A stretch of 13,680 bases of DNA. Source: an uncultured Treponema sp. Its GTDB lineage: Bacteria > Spirochaetota > Spirochaetia > Treponematales > Treponemataceae. The DNA is taken from the NCBI GenBank assembly GCA_947176045.1, contig CAMWPF010000017.1:1-13680 (forward strand), read 5' to 3'. Of this stretch, positions 1-6,705 are shown in pieces. Position 1 is the stretch's first letter; every line of letters begins with the position of its first letter. A program made the position numbers and the translations under genes. The notes below the pieces were generated by a model, which was not told the origin of the DNA, searched no databases, and was given only the letters and a program-made list of their open reading frames with translations.

Positions 1-740
1 GAGCTCCCGCCGCCTGCATAGCCCGCATCCTTCCGCGTCGGCAGCTCGATGGATTCAAAGAAGCCTGCCGCGCCCGTTCCGCCTGTTCCGTGCGGGCCGG
101 CGGCGATGTACAGCTCCTTGCCGTCTTTTGCGAGGCTCCGCCCGTAGTCTTCGAGGGCCTTCCAGACGATGCGGTTGCAGTCGGGCGCCTGCGGAATCAT
201 GTTCGTCATAAGGAAGGTTTCGTCGTTGGCATCCGCGTCCGCCGTGCGGTCTGCGGACGGGCAGAGGTGCCCGCGGTCGAAGCCGTATTTTGCGTACTGG
301 TAGTCGGACTTGGAGACGGCGCGCCATTCCGCCGGAAGCGTCCTGTCCGGGCGGAAGGAGTCGCCGCGCTCCGCGCCTCCCAAGTCCGCGGCGCACAGGT
401 GCCACATCACCCAGTTCGGGATGAGCGTTCCGGCGTTGTAGGAAAGGGCGTACTGCGCCTTTTCCATGAGGTAGTTGGCGGAGGAGTCCGGGTCGGCACG
501 CGCGCCGGACGGATTTCCCCAGTAGAGCGCGGAATTTTCCGGGGCGGAGGGGCGCGGGGTGTCCGCCGTCCGCGCAGCCGTTCCGCTTCCGGCGGGAGGC
601 TGCGGTTCTGCCGGAGCTGCATTTCGGAACAGGCAGAGGAGGACGAGCGCCGCCGCCAGCATGATGAGGATCAGCGGCATGGCGGAGCCGCGCCGCCGCG
701 CATTCCTGTGCCGCCGCCTTCCTTGCGCCGGGCGCGTCAT
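1..740 (-). CDS. DNA/RNA non-specific endonuclease (DRGH family), membrane-anchored or secreted; 3' end outside window
   Basis: Reading leftward from 740, an open frame of 246 codons continues past the left edge without a stop. Residues 1-20 are very Arg-rich and 21-38 are hydrophobic (MPLILIMLAAALVLLCLF), an N-terminal anchor or signal segment; 39-70 is a Pro/Ala linker. The catalytic part shows DRGH at 155-158 with the expected general base His158, followed by TNMIPQ at 179-184, Asn189 and Glu197. Their spacing matches the His, two Asn and Glu of the Serratia-type nuclease active site. Family knowledge: Mg-dependent cleavage of DNA and RNA, usually outside the cytoplasm. The start was chosen because its ATG overlaps the argC stop (ATGA, 737-740), which implies translational coupling. 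The missing C-terminus is probably short. Family assignment is firm; the biological role (nucleotide scavenging or DNA uptake) is inference. Confidence 0.9.
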   Translation of the reverse strand, partial: MTRPAQGRRRHRNARRRGSAMPLILIMLAAALVLLCLFRNAAPAEPQPPAGSGTAARTADTPRPSAPENSALYWGNPSGARADPDSSANYLMEKAQYALSYNAGTLIPNWVMWHLCAADLGGAERGDSFRPDRTLPAEWRAVSKSDYQYAKYGFDRGHLCPSADRTADADANDETFLMTNMIPQAPDCNRIVWKALEDYGRSLAKDGKELYIAAGPHGTGGTGAAGFFESIELPTRKDAGYAGGGS

Positions 741-1690
741 GACAGTCCTGCGTCTTCTGCGGCGCCCATCATGATGTTCATGCACTGGACGGCGGCGCCG
801 CTCGCGCCCTTTCCGAGGTTGTCGAACCGGGAGGTCAGGACGATGCGCTCGTCGTTGCCGCAGACGAAGATCTGCATCCGGTTTGTGCCGGCAAGCGCGT
901 CCGCGCCGATGAACGCCGCCGCGTCTTCCGGGGCGCCTTCGCCTGCGAACGGCGCGACTTCCACGAAGCGGCAGCCGCTGTAGTGCGCGGCCATCACGTC
1001 GTGGACGCCGCGCGCCGTCATCGGCTTTTCCAGAAGCCGCGCGTGCAGCCCGACGGTAACAGTCATTCCTTGGAAGTAGTCGCAGATGTACGGATTGAAT
1101 ATCGGCTCAAAGGAAAGGCCGGGAATCTTCTTCATTTCGGGGAGGTGCTTGTGGCGCTGCGCCAGCGCGTACAGCCGCGGCGTTGCAAGCCCTTCCTCCC
1201 GCCCTCCGCCTTCATACTGGGCGATCGCCTTCCTTCCGGCGCCCGAATAGCCGGAGACGGCGTGGACGACGACCGGGTAGTCGGGAGGCATGATGTTCGC
1301 GGAGACGAGCGGATAGGCGAGCGCGACGAATCCGCTGGCATAGCAGCCCGGAACGGCGACGCGGCGGGACGTCTGGATGGCGCTGCGGAATGCTGCGGAA
1401 AGCTCCGGGAACCCGTATGCCCAGCCCGGCGCGGTGCGGTGCGCGGTGGAGGCGTCGATGATCTTTGTCCGGGGATTGTCGCACAGCGCCGCGGACTCGA
1501 CTGCGGCGGCGTCGGGCAGGCAGAGGAACGCGAAGTCGGCGGCGTTGATGAGCTTCTTCCGCTCCGCTGCGTCCTTCCGCTTTTCTTCCGCAATCTGGAT
1601 GATTTCAATGTCGTCGCGGCGCTCAAAGCGCTCGTATATTTTGAGGCCGGTCGTGCCGTCCTTCCCGTCGATAAAAACAGTGTGCTTCAT
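737..1690 (-). CDS. argC: N-acetyl-gamma-glutamyl-phosphate reductase (ArgC, short type)
   Basis: This 317-residue protein catalyses the NADPH-dependent reduction of N-acetyl-glutamyl phosphate to the semialdehyde, the third step of arginine synthesis, in the cytoplasm. Visible signs are the N-terminal nucleotide-binding loop GKDGTTG (9-15), the catalytic cysteine in VPGCYASG (Cys116), the VSGYSGAG stretch (145-152) and the HKHLPEM motif (180-186) carrying the active-site histidine. The length fits the short ArgC type rather than the ~345-residue form. It lies 12 nt after the stop of the upstream secreted-protein gene, and its TGA overlaps the nuclease ATG by 4 nt. No Shine-Dalgarno sequence is visible; a TATAGT box lies exactly 6 nt before the ATG. 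No other arg gene is in the window. Confidence 0.95.
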   Translation of the reverse strand: MKHTVFIDGKDGTTGLKIYERFERRDDIEIIQIAEEKRKDAAERKKLINAADFAFLCLPDAAAVESAALCDNPRTKIIDASTAHRTAPGWAYGFPELSAAFRSAIQTSRRVAVPGCYASGFVALAYPLVSANIMPPDYPVVVHAVSGYSGAGRKAIAQYEGGGREEGLATPRLYALAQRHKHLPEMKKIPGLSFEPIFNPYICDYFQGMTVTVGLHARLLEKPMTARGVHDVMAAHYSGCRFVEVAPFAGEGAPEDAAAFIGADALAGTNRMQIFVCGNDERIVLTSRFDNLGKGASGAAVQCMNIMMGAAEDAGLS

Positions 1691-1696
1691 GCGTCC

Positions 1697-1702
1697 ACTA
1701 TA
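1697..1702 (-). promoter_or_regulatory. Candidate -10 box giving a leaderless argC transcript
   Basis: On the minus strand TATAGT is followed by 6 nt and then the argC ATG, so transcription would begin at the A of the start codon. No good -35 box is visible at 16-18 nt, and there is no Shine-Dalgarno sequence for argC. The same spacing occurs before two other genes of this block. Confidence 0.35.
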
Positions 1703-2422
1703 TCAACAATCGTCGCTTTGGGAAATATGCCTGCTGAACAGTTCGCCCAGGAGCCGCCGCCAGAGGATTGTGATTTTGACGCCGAGCGAAAAGCCGGAAT
1801 TCACGTAGTCGGCGTTGTCTGCGAACCGGTTGCTGTTCTGGATGATGAATTTGTATCCGAATTGGAAGTCGAGCATGAAGTTGCGGAAGGCGATCTGCTT
1901 CCAGCCGATCATCGGCAGCAGGCTGACTACGATGTCTTCGGGCGGATTGGGAAGCTGATCCGAGACGAGCGCCGTGATGGAGGAAATTCCCGCCTTGATG
2001 GAAAGGTAGCGGAAGATTTTCTGCTCGTAGTTGATGCCGATGCCCCAACCGTTGTTCCGGAATCCGGTGAGCGCGTAGCTCAAGTCAAGCGAAAAGATGT
2101 GGGAGAGGTCGCGGTCGGGGAGCTTTTGGATGAGCGTTATGATGAACGGCTGCTTTTGGGAAGGCTCCTGCGCTCCGTCCGCCTCCGGCGGGGCGCCTTC
2201 CGGCGAATCAGCGGAACCGTCCGCGCCGCCGCCGGAAGGCTGTTCGGAATCGGCCGGATGCCCCGGTTCCGCCGCGCCGTCAGGCGCATTCCGCGCCGTT
2301 GCCGCCGCCTGCTCCGTTCCGCCTGCCGCGCCCGTGCCGGAAGCCGCTGCGGAAGGCGCGGCCGGCGCGAAGAGGACTGCGGCGCAGAACAGCGCCCGCG
2401 CCGCGGTGCGGCGGACGTCCAT
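1703..2422 (-). CDS. Secreted protein with low-complexity linker and probable outer-membrane beta-barrel domain, unknown function
   Basis: A 239-residue protein that I do not recognise by name. Residues 1-27 form a typical signal peptide (Arg at 4-5, hydrophobic core, small residues near 24-27). Residues 28-90 are a disordered linker rich in Gly, Ala, Pro, Glu and Ser. From about 91 to the end, alternating hydrophobic and polar residues with many aromatic positions (FSLDLSYALTG, WGIGINYEQ, FMLDFQFGYKFI, GFSLGVKITIL) look like amphipathic strands of a small barrel. The start was chosen because its ATG shares one base with the preceding purH stop (TGATG, 2420-2424); longer in-frame starts would run through the purH gene. 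An outer-membrane or periplasmic location is inference; a small OmpW-like barrel is one possibility. The linker composition suggests a surface or periplasm-spanning segment. Confidence 0.75.
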   Translation of the reverse strand: MDVRRTAARALFCAAVLFAPAAPSAAASGTGAAGGTEQAAATARNAPDGAAEPGHPADSEQPSGGGADGSADSPEGAPPEADGAQEPSQKQPFIITLIQKLPDRDLSHIFSLDLSYALTGFRNNGWGIGINYEQKIFRYLSIKAGISSITALVSDQLPNPPEDIVVSLLPMIGWKQIAFRNFMLDFQFGYKFIIQNSNRFADNADYVNSGFSLGVKITILWRRLLGELFSRHISQSDDC

Positions 2423-3593
2423 CAGTGGTGGAAGAGGCGGATTCCCGTGAACGCCATGGCCATGTTGTGGGCGTCGCAGGCGGCGATCACGTTGTCGTCG
2501 CGGATGGAGCCGCCCGGCTGCGCGATGACCGTGGCGCCGGACTTCCATGCGCGCTCGATGTTGTCGCCGAACGGGAAGAACGCGTCCGAGCCGACGGCGA
2601 CGCCGGAATTCTTCGCAATCCACGCCGCCTTCTCCTCCCTTGTGAAGGCCGGCGGCCGCGTGCGGAATACCGCCTGCCACTTTCCGTCGTCGAGGACGTC
2701 GCCGCATTCGTCGCCGATGTAGACGTCGATGGCGTTGTCGCGGTCGGCGCGCCGGATGCCGTCAACGAAGTCGAGGGCGAGCGCCTGCGGGCTTTGGCGG
2801 AGCCACCAGTTGTCGGCCTTCTGTCCGGCGAGGCGCGTGCAGTGGACGCGGCTCTGCTGCCCGGCTCCGATGCCGACGGCCTGCCCGTCCTTGACGTAGC
2901 AGACGCTGTTCGACTGGGTGTATTTGAGGACGATGAGCGAGATGACGAGGTTCCGCCTGTCCTCCGCCGAAAGCGCCTTGTTCCTTGTAACGATTGTGTT
3001 CAGGCAGCCTTCGTCGATTTTCAGGAAGTTATGCCCCTGCTCGAACGTGATTCCGAACACCTGCTTCGTTTCCAGCGGAGCAGGCTCGTAAGCCGGGTCG
3101 ATTTTGATGATGCAGTACGCGCCCTTCTTCTTGCCCTTCAGAAGCGCGAGCGCCTCGGCGCTGAAGCCCGGCGCGATGATGCCGTCCGACACTTCCTTGG
3201 CGATGAGCCGCGCCGTCGGTCCGTCGCATTCGTCGGAAAGGGCGATGAAGTCTCCGAACGACGACATGCGGTCCGCCCGCGCGCGCGGGCGTAGGCGGCG
3301 GCGAGCGGCGAAAGCTCCGTTCCGCCGGTGAAGTAGATCCGCTCCAGCGTTTCCGAAAGCGGAACGCCCACCGCGGCTCCGGCGGGAGAGACGTGCTTGA
3401 ACGACGTCGCCGCAGGAAGCCCCGTGGCGGCCTTCAGCTCGCGGACGAGCTGCCAGCCGTTGAGTGCGTCCAAGAGGTTGATGTATCCGGGCGTTCCGTT
3501 GACGACTTCGATCGGAAGCTCCCCGTCCGTACTGTACACCCGCGCCGGCTTCTGGTTCGGGTTGCAGCCATATTTGAGTTGCAGTTCTTTCAT
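2422..3593 (-). CDS. purH: AICAR transformylase (PurH formyltransferase domain only) with one apparent frameshift
   Basis: Transfers the formyl group of 10-formyl-THF to AICAR in late purine synthesis. The first part is read from 3593: MKELQLKYGCNPNQKPARVY, then SFKHVSPAGAAVG with the catalytic Lys66-His67. After about residue 106 (YARARG) the frame breaks and continues in another frame with ADRMSSFGDFIALSDECD through QPGGSIRDDNVIAACDAHNM to FTGIRLFHH, a complete AICARFT C-terminus. Adding one G where the minus strand has GGG (3276-3278) restores one 390-residue frame (ARGADRMSSFGD). That site lies in a perfect 16-nt palindrome (3275-3290), a typical place for a base-calling error, so the gene may be intact. 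The N-terminal IMP cyclohydrolase (MGS-like) domain of classical PurH is absent, so cyclohydrolase must be encoded elsewhere. No Shine-Dalgarno sequence; a TATTGT box lies 6 nt before the ATG. Confidence 0.9.
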
Positions 3594-3599
3594 GCTGAC

Positions 3600-3628
3600 A
3601 CAATAAAGGAAACGGGGCTGATTTTCAA
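3600..3628 (-). promoter_or_regulatory. Candidate promoter for purH (leaderless start)
   Basis: On the minus strand TTGAAA (3628-3623) and TATTGT (3605-3600) are 17 nt apart, and the purH ATG follows TATTGT by 6 nt. Transcription would start on or next to the start codon. The -35 overlaps the stop codon of the upstream membrane-protein gene. The -10 matches consensus at only 4 of 6 positions, so this is tentative. Confidence 0.35.
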
Positions 3629-4419
3629 TCCTTCCACGGCATGAAGAACTGCTTGAACGTCCGCGTTCCCGTCATCTCGATGTCTTCGGCGAGCAGCTCC
3701 TTCCAGGGGATTTTGCGGCGGCGCCGGTCGCCCGCCGGAACGCCTTCCGCGTCAAGCTCCTCAAGGTAGTCGTATTTTCTGAGCAGGAGCCGCAGCGCGT
3801 TCGCCCGCGCGAGGACGATTCCCGCGGCTCCCGGCGCGATGCCGAGCATGACGACGGAGATCGCGCTGAGGAAGAGGTTGTAAAGCCCGAGGACGATGTT
3901 GACGCCGAGGTTGTCGAAGAAGAGGATGAAGCACTTCCTGACGCTCTTCCCGAACGGATTGCGCATGAGCGCGCGCAACGCCGGATACCAGAAGAGCGCC
4001 ATGAAGACGGCGAGCGCGATCCAGCAGAACATGCAGAGCGCCATCATGCCGGCGACGGTCGTGTTCCGGGAGTAGTAGAAGATGCCGATGCCGGCCGCCG
4101 CCGCAGCCGCGAAGAGCAGCAGCCCGTAGAGGACGCCGTCCCTGACGCAGCCTTTCAGGCGGAGGAAGAACTGCTTCAGCTCGGGAATGCCGCCCCCGGC
4201 GATTTCCGCGGCGCATTCCGCCCATGACAGCGGGAAGATGGCGGACGCGATGGTGACGGCGGGCGCGGTGCAGAGCCAGACCGCCAGATGGTCGCGTCCG
4301 GCGAACATGAGCGCGGCTCCGGCAAGGACGGCCGCATCGATGACGGCGTTCGGAACGAGGAGGTACATGACGCTGTCCCAGCCGTCGTAGAAATTCTTTT
4401 TGAAGAAGAAGCGCAGCAT
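3625..4419 (-). CDS. Polytopic inner-membrane protein, unknown function
   Basis: A 264-residue protein with about five hydrophobic spans (roughly 19-40, 44-66, 95-116, 121-146 and 172-206), a charged Lys/Phe-rich N-terminus (MLRFFFKKNFYDGWD) and a cytoplasmic-looking charged C-terminal tail ending RTFKQFFMPWKD. I cannot assign it to a named family; the overall shape resembles the small DUF624/YesL-like membrane proteins, but no diagnostic motif is visible. An in-frame ATG exists 18 nt upstream at 4437, but it lies before a strong TATAAT box (4426-4431), so the ATG at 4419 is preferred. It is the first gene of the minus-strand block, 31 nt before purH. Confidence 0.75.
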   Translation of the reverse strand: MLRFFFKKNFYDGWDSVMYLLVPNAVIDAAVLAGAALMFAGRDHLAVWLCTAPAVTIASAIFPLSWAECAAEIAGGGIPELKQFFLRLKGCVRDGVLYGLLLFAAAAAAGIGIFYYSRNTTVAGMMALCMFCWIALAVFMALFWYPALRALMRNPFGKSVRKCFILFFDNLGVNIVLGLYNLFLSAISVVMLGIAPGAAGIVLARANALRLLLRKYDYLEELDAEGVPAGDRRRRKIPWKELLAEDIEMTGTRTFKQFFMPWKD

Positions 4420-4425
4420 GGATTG

Positions 4426-4434
4426 ATTATAGCA
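4426..4434 (-). promoter_or_regulatory. Extended -10 promoter element for the membrane-protein gene, probably leaderless
   Basis: The minus strand reads TGCTATAAT, a perfect -10 hexamer with the extended TGn motif, followed by exactly 6 nt and the ATG at 4419. No convincing -35 is seen, as is common for extended -10 promoters. Start of transcription at the A of ATG is expected, and no ribosome-binding site is present. Confidence 0.6.
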
Positions 4435-4462
4435 CACTTTTCTGCAGTTCCGCAGTCTTTTC

Positions 4463-4491
4463 TTGACATTTTGCGGCGCCGGGCTTACACT
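4463..4491 (+). promoter_or_regulatory. Sigma70-type promoter reading toward the HU/DUF4469 gene
   Basis: TTGACA (4463-4468), a 17-nt spacer, and TACACT (4486-4491) make a near-consensus promoter with start expected near 4498. It is divergent from, and close to, the minus-strand promoter at 4426-4434. The first plus-strand gene downstream is the HU-like gene at 4794, giving a leader of about 295 nt. Confidence 0.65.
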
Positions 4492-4559
4492 TGTTCCATT
4501 ATGAACGGGAGAACTGGATGCGCGGCATCACGGACAGCTTTTTTACCTAGGATAATCAC

Positions 4560-4568
4560 GGGGGGGGG
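4560..4568 (+). repeat. Homopolymeric G9 tract
   Basis: Nine consecutive G lie about 60 nt after the predicted transcription start. In the short frame starting at 4501, a change of one G would move the reading frame: the present nine stops at 4579-4581, while ten would extend it to about 4712. Poly-G tracts near tpr promoters are known phase-variation sites in Treponema pallidum; whether this one varies is not known. Confidence 0.7.
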
Positions 4569-4765
4569 TACAAAAATCTAGCCCTCTCCGACGGCGCTTC
4601 CGTTCCGCGCCGTCCTGCATCACATCTTTACAGCATATCATTACCGCTTCCTCTTCATCGGAACGCCGCCCGGACGGCGCTCCGTCCTGCCGTTATGCGC
4701 AGCCTGCTTTCATGTGAGGCCTGATAGTCGGTTCGGCAGGCGGCGCCTTCCGAATGAATTGCAGC

Positions 4766-4787
4766 GGGGCGGAACGCCCCAAGGGAG
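4766..4787 (+). promoter_or_regulatory. Hairpin abutting the Shine-Dalgarno sequence of the HU-like gene
   Basis: A perfect six-pair stem GGGGCG/CGCCCC with loop GAA (4766-4780) is followed at once by AAGGGAG (4781-4787), which sits 6 nt before the ATG at 4794. The site fixes the gene start, and the hairpin could affect ribosome access or protect the transcript. Confidence 0.5.
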
Positions 4788-4793
4788 AATGAT

Positions 4794-5534
4794 ATGGCAA
4801 AAGAACACCAGTGGGACGTGTACCTGCGTCCGAACGCGCTGACGAAGGACGACGAGAACGACTGCATCGCGGACGTCCTGACGCGGCTCCAGACGAGGCG
4901 CAACGAGGACGTGGCGAACCGCATCGTGGCGGAGGGAAGCGAGCTTCGGAAGGAGACGATCCTTTCCGTCCTGAACCGGCGCGACGAGGAGGTGCGGGAG
5001 ATCCTGCTTTCGGGCTGCTCGTTCATGGACGGCCTTGTGCAGGTGTCGCCGCGCGTTTCGGGCGTGTGGGCGAACGCGGGCAGCGCGTACGACCCTGCCG
5101 TGCACAAGCGGACGGTTGACCTTGTTCCGACGGCGGCGTTCCGCGAGGCGCTCGAGGGCGTCGGCGTGCGCGTCCTCGGCACAAAGGCAAGCGGCGCGGA
5201 AATCACGCTGATAACCGACACCGCGAGCGGCAGGACTGACGGCGCAATCACAATCGGCGACGACATCATCATCGACGGAAGCAAGATCAAGATCGATGAG
5301 GCGGACGAGGCGCAGGGCGTGTTCATCGTGGATTCGTCGGGCGCGGAGCACAAGGTGACGCGCCGCCTGAGCGTGAACCGGCCGGGACAGCTCATCGCGC
5401 GCGTTCCCGCCGACGTGCCGGAGGGCGCGTGCACGGTCGTCGTGCGGACGAAGTACAGCACAAGCGGCGGCGGCGCGCTCAAAGAAGTGCGCGAAGTTGC
5501 CTACAGCATCCGCTGCACGGCGGTAAAGGCGTAG
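4794..5534 (+). CDS. HU-like DNA-binding protein with C-terminal DUF4469 domain
   Basis: A 246-residue protein. Residues about 1-125 resemble the HU/IHF-like domain found in Bacteroidetes and Treponema (YLRPNALTKDD start, a helical part with RLQTRRNEDVANRI, then SGCSFMDGLVQVSPRVSGVWANAG). Residues 130-246 resemble DUF4469, an immunoglobulin-like fold (KASGAEITLITDTASG, RRLSVNRPGQLIARVPADVPEGACTVVVRTKYS). DNA binding in the nucleoid is expected from the first domain; the role of the second is unknown. The start has a good ribosome-binding site (AAGGGAG, 6 nt spacing). It is the first gene after the promoter at 4463-4491, and fragments of its 3' end recur at 6522-6617 and 8620-8637. Composition is G+C-rich like the left part of the window, unlike the gene that follows. 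Assignment rests on recalled family features, not a search. Confidence 0.85.
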   Translation: MAKEHQWDVYLRPNALTKDDENDCIADVLTRLQTRRNEDVANRIVAEGSELRKETILSVLNRRDEEVREILLSGCSFMDGLVQVSPRVSGVWANAGSAYDPAVHKRTVDLVPTAAFREALEGVGVRVLGTKASGAEITLITDTASGRTDGAITIGDDIIIDGSKIKIDEADEAQGVFIVDSSGAEHKVTRRLSVNRPGQLIARVPADVPEGACTVVVRTKYSTSGGGALKEVREVAYSIRCTAVKA

Positions 5535-5542
5535 CTCGTCCC

Positions 5543-5637
5543 GGCGAAACCATTTCGCCCGCCCCTGCGAACGACCTTCGCACGGGCGGACGGAGATGCT
5601 TCGCAGGAATGAGGCGAAGTTGCAAGCGAGGTTTTTT
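5543..5637 (+). repeat. Cluster of three GCGAA/TTCGC hairpins followed by T6
   Basis: Three hairpins in a row share the same stem core: GGCGAAA-CCA-TTTCGCC (5543-5559), TGCGAA-CGACC-TTCGCA (5566-5582) and CTTCGC..GCGAAG (5599-5619). A CGCCCG/CGGGCG pair can enclose the second one. A run of six T lies at 5632-5637, 12 nt after the last stem, so transcription termination behind the HU-like gene is possible but not classical. The repeated stem core rather suggests a dispersed repeat or recombination element. The space up to 5700 otherwise holds only a short uncharacterised frame. Confidence 0.5.
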
Positions 5638-5720
5638 GTACGGCGGGTGGAGGTGTTCCCGCAAGGCAGAGGAAAACGCTCCATTCGGTGGATGTGAAAA
5701 TTAAGGAGGAATAGAATCTT

Positions 5721-6521
5721 ATGTGTGATTCCAATGAACCTGTAAAGCAGGACGATATTCGTGAAGCTTATTTTGACAAAATGGGGATTCCATTTTGCAA
5801 AGTAGAAAATGAAAATACAGACAGCAATGAAAATGTGCAGGACAGCAAACAAATGCTTGCTCTTGAAAAGGCTCACGATATTCGTAAATTTGAGATAGAA
5901 CTGTTCTGGAAACGCGGAACATACTTTTGGGCGTTCATTCTTGCGTCATATACAGCATATTTTTTCACACTTTCATTTAACAAAGAGAATCTGTTTAGTT
6001 CGGAAATCATAATACTTGTTCTTTTGTGCGTGACTTCATTCTTGGGATTCTTTTTTTCGTATTCTTGGTTGCTTGTAAACAAAGGATCAAAGTATTGGCA
6101 GAAAAACTGGGAACTGCATATTGACTGTCTTGAACAGGAAATAACAGGCAACCTGCACAAGACATTCCTTGATACAGCAAAGAATGGATGTGAGTCATCT
6201 CCATTTTCTGTTGCTCCTTACGATTATTCGGTTTCCAAAGTTACAACAATTGGTTCTCTTGTTATGACAGTGTTGGGATTTTGCATTTTTGCAATGCAGT
6301 TATTTTTTACAGTAGGCGCGCTGTTGTCCGTACCTATGGAGATTCACTTGGCTATATCTTTAGCAATTGTGGTATTTCTATGCCTTGGAATAGCTGCAAT
6401 GACTGAATGGTTAAAAGGAAATGTCCATAGCAGCAATGAGATTCATTTTATACGGCATGAATTAGGCAATGTGGCTGCTGATTCTTCTAATTCAAATAAT
6501 GGAAATAGGCAAAACAATTAA
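5721..6521 (+). CDS. RipA-like multi-pass membrane protein
   Basis: A 266-residue protein with a polar N-terminus (1-60), four predicted membrane spans (about 66-86, 94-118, 173-198, 206-227) and a polar, Asn-rich tail. The central stretch EIELFWKRGTYFWAF followed by SYSWLLVNKGSKYWQKNWE and HIDCLEQEITGNLHKT matches my recollection of the RipA-like membrane protein family, named after a Francisella inner-membrane protein needed for growth inside host cells. Biochemical function is unknown. The start has a strong ribosome-binding site AAGGAGG (5703-5709) with a long 11-nt spacing. The gene is much more A+T-rich than the HU-like gene before it, and a copy of the DUF4469 tail begins at the very next base after its TAA, so it looks like an inserted unit. 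Confidence 0.7.
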   Translation: MCDSNEPVKQDDIREAYFDKMGIPFCKVENENTDSNENVQDSKQMLALEKAHDIRKFEIELFWKRGTYFWAFILASYTAYFFTLSFNKENLFSSEIIILVLLCVTSFLGFFFSYSWLLVNKGSKYWQKNWELHIDCLEQEITGNLHKTFLDTAKNGCESSPFSVAPYDYSVSKVTTIGSLVMTVLGFCIFAMQLFFTVGALLSVPMEIHLAISLAIVVFLCLGIAAMTEWLKGNVHSSNEIHFIRHELGNVAADSSNSNNGNRQNN

Positions 6522-6617
6522 ATCGTCGTGCGGACAAAATACAGCGGCGCTGTACGGACACTGACGCAGGTTAGGGATGTTGAATACCTGATTGCCTGCA
6601 CTGTCATAATTGCCTGA
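6522..6617 (+). pseudogene. Remnant of the 3' end of an HU/DUF4469 gene
   Basis: Read in frame from 6522 this gives IVVRTKYSGAVRTLTQVRDV..., ending CTVIIA and TGA. It aligns with the last 33 residues of the gene at 4794-5534 (VVVRTKYSTSGGGALKEVRE..., ending CTAVKA). At DNA level 13 bases are identical (TCGTCGTGCGGAC), followed by RAARTACAGC in both. There is no start codon or upstream domain, so it is a gene tail left behind. It starts directly after the RipA-like stop codon. Confidence 0.8.
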
Positions 6618-6705
6618 GCTTGCACGAAGTGTTCGAACAGCGTTGCACGAGATGTACGGTATGGCGCGAGTTGATGTATTTAGAAAAGACATGGAGAGAA
6701 TATCG

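Larger units (their letters stand above)
4498..4793 (+). promoter_or_regulatory. Long structured 5' leader with G9 tract, upstream of the HU/DUF4469 gene
   Basis: This stretch contains no convincing long gene. It holds a 26-codon reading frame (4501-4581, MNGRTGCAASRTAF...), a run of nine G (4560-4568) inside that frame, and four hairpins: GACGGCGC/GCGCCGTC (4590-4614), GGACGG-CGCT-CCGTCC (4672-4687), TTCGG..CCGAA with an inner AGGC/GCCT stem (4732-4754), and GGGGCG-GAA-CGCCCC (4766-4780). The last one touches the Shine-Dalgarno sequence of the HU-like gene. No known riboswitch is recognised. A leader with translational control is the likeliest reading; leftover sequence from an older gene is an alternative. 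Confidence 0.45.

Noticed and set aside
90..3294. Long plus-strand open frames at 90-983, 983-2722 and 2299-3294
   Set aside because: They lie opposite recognised minus-strand genes (nuclease, argC, secreted protein, purH), have Arg/Val-rich translations without domains, and result from the high G+C content.
2422..3603. A single 393-residue purH product starting at 3603
   Set aside because: Its first ~110 residues are out of frame with the conserved AICARFT start, which is read from 3593 in another frame; the frameshift explanation fits both halves.
5596..5697. Short frame beginning MLRRNEAKLQARFF within the hairpin cluster
   Set aside because: It has no ribosome-binding site, is Arg-rich, and its sequence is dictated by the inverted repeats.
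4655..5876. Minus-strand open frames opposite the HU/DUF4469 gene
   Set aside because: The plus-strand frame has a good ribosome-binding site and recognisable domains; the reverse frames have Arg/Ser/His-rich low-quality translations.
6610..6705. Upstream TTG/ATG starts for the Sel1-repeat gene
   Set aside because: The TTG at 6610 lies in the DUF4469 remnant, and neither it nor the ATG at 6652 has a ribosome-binding site; the ATG at 6706 does.
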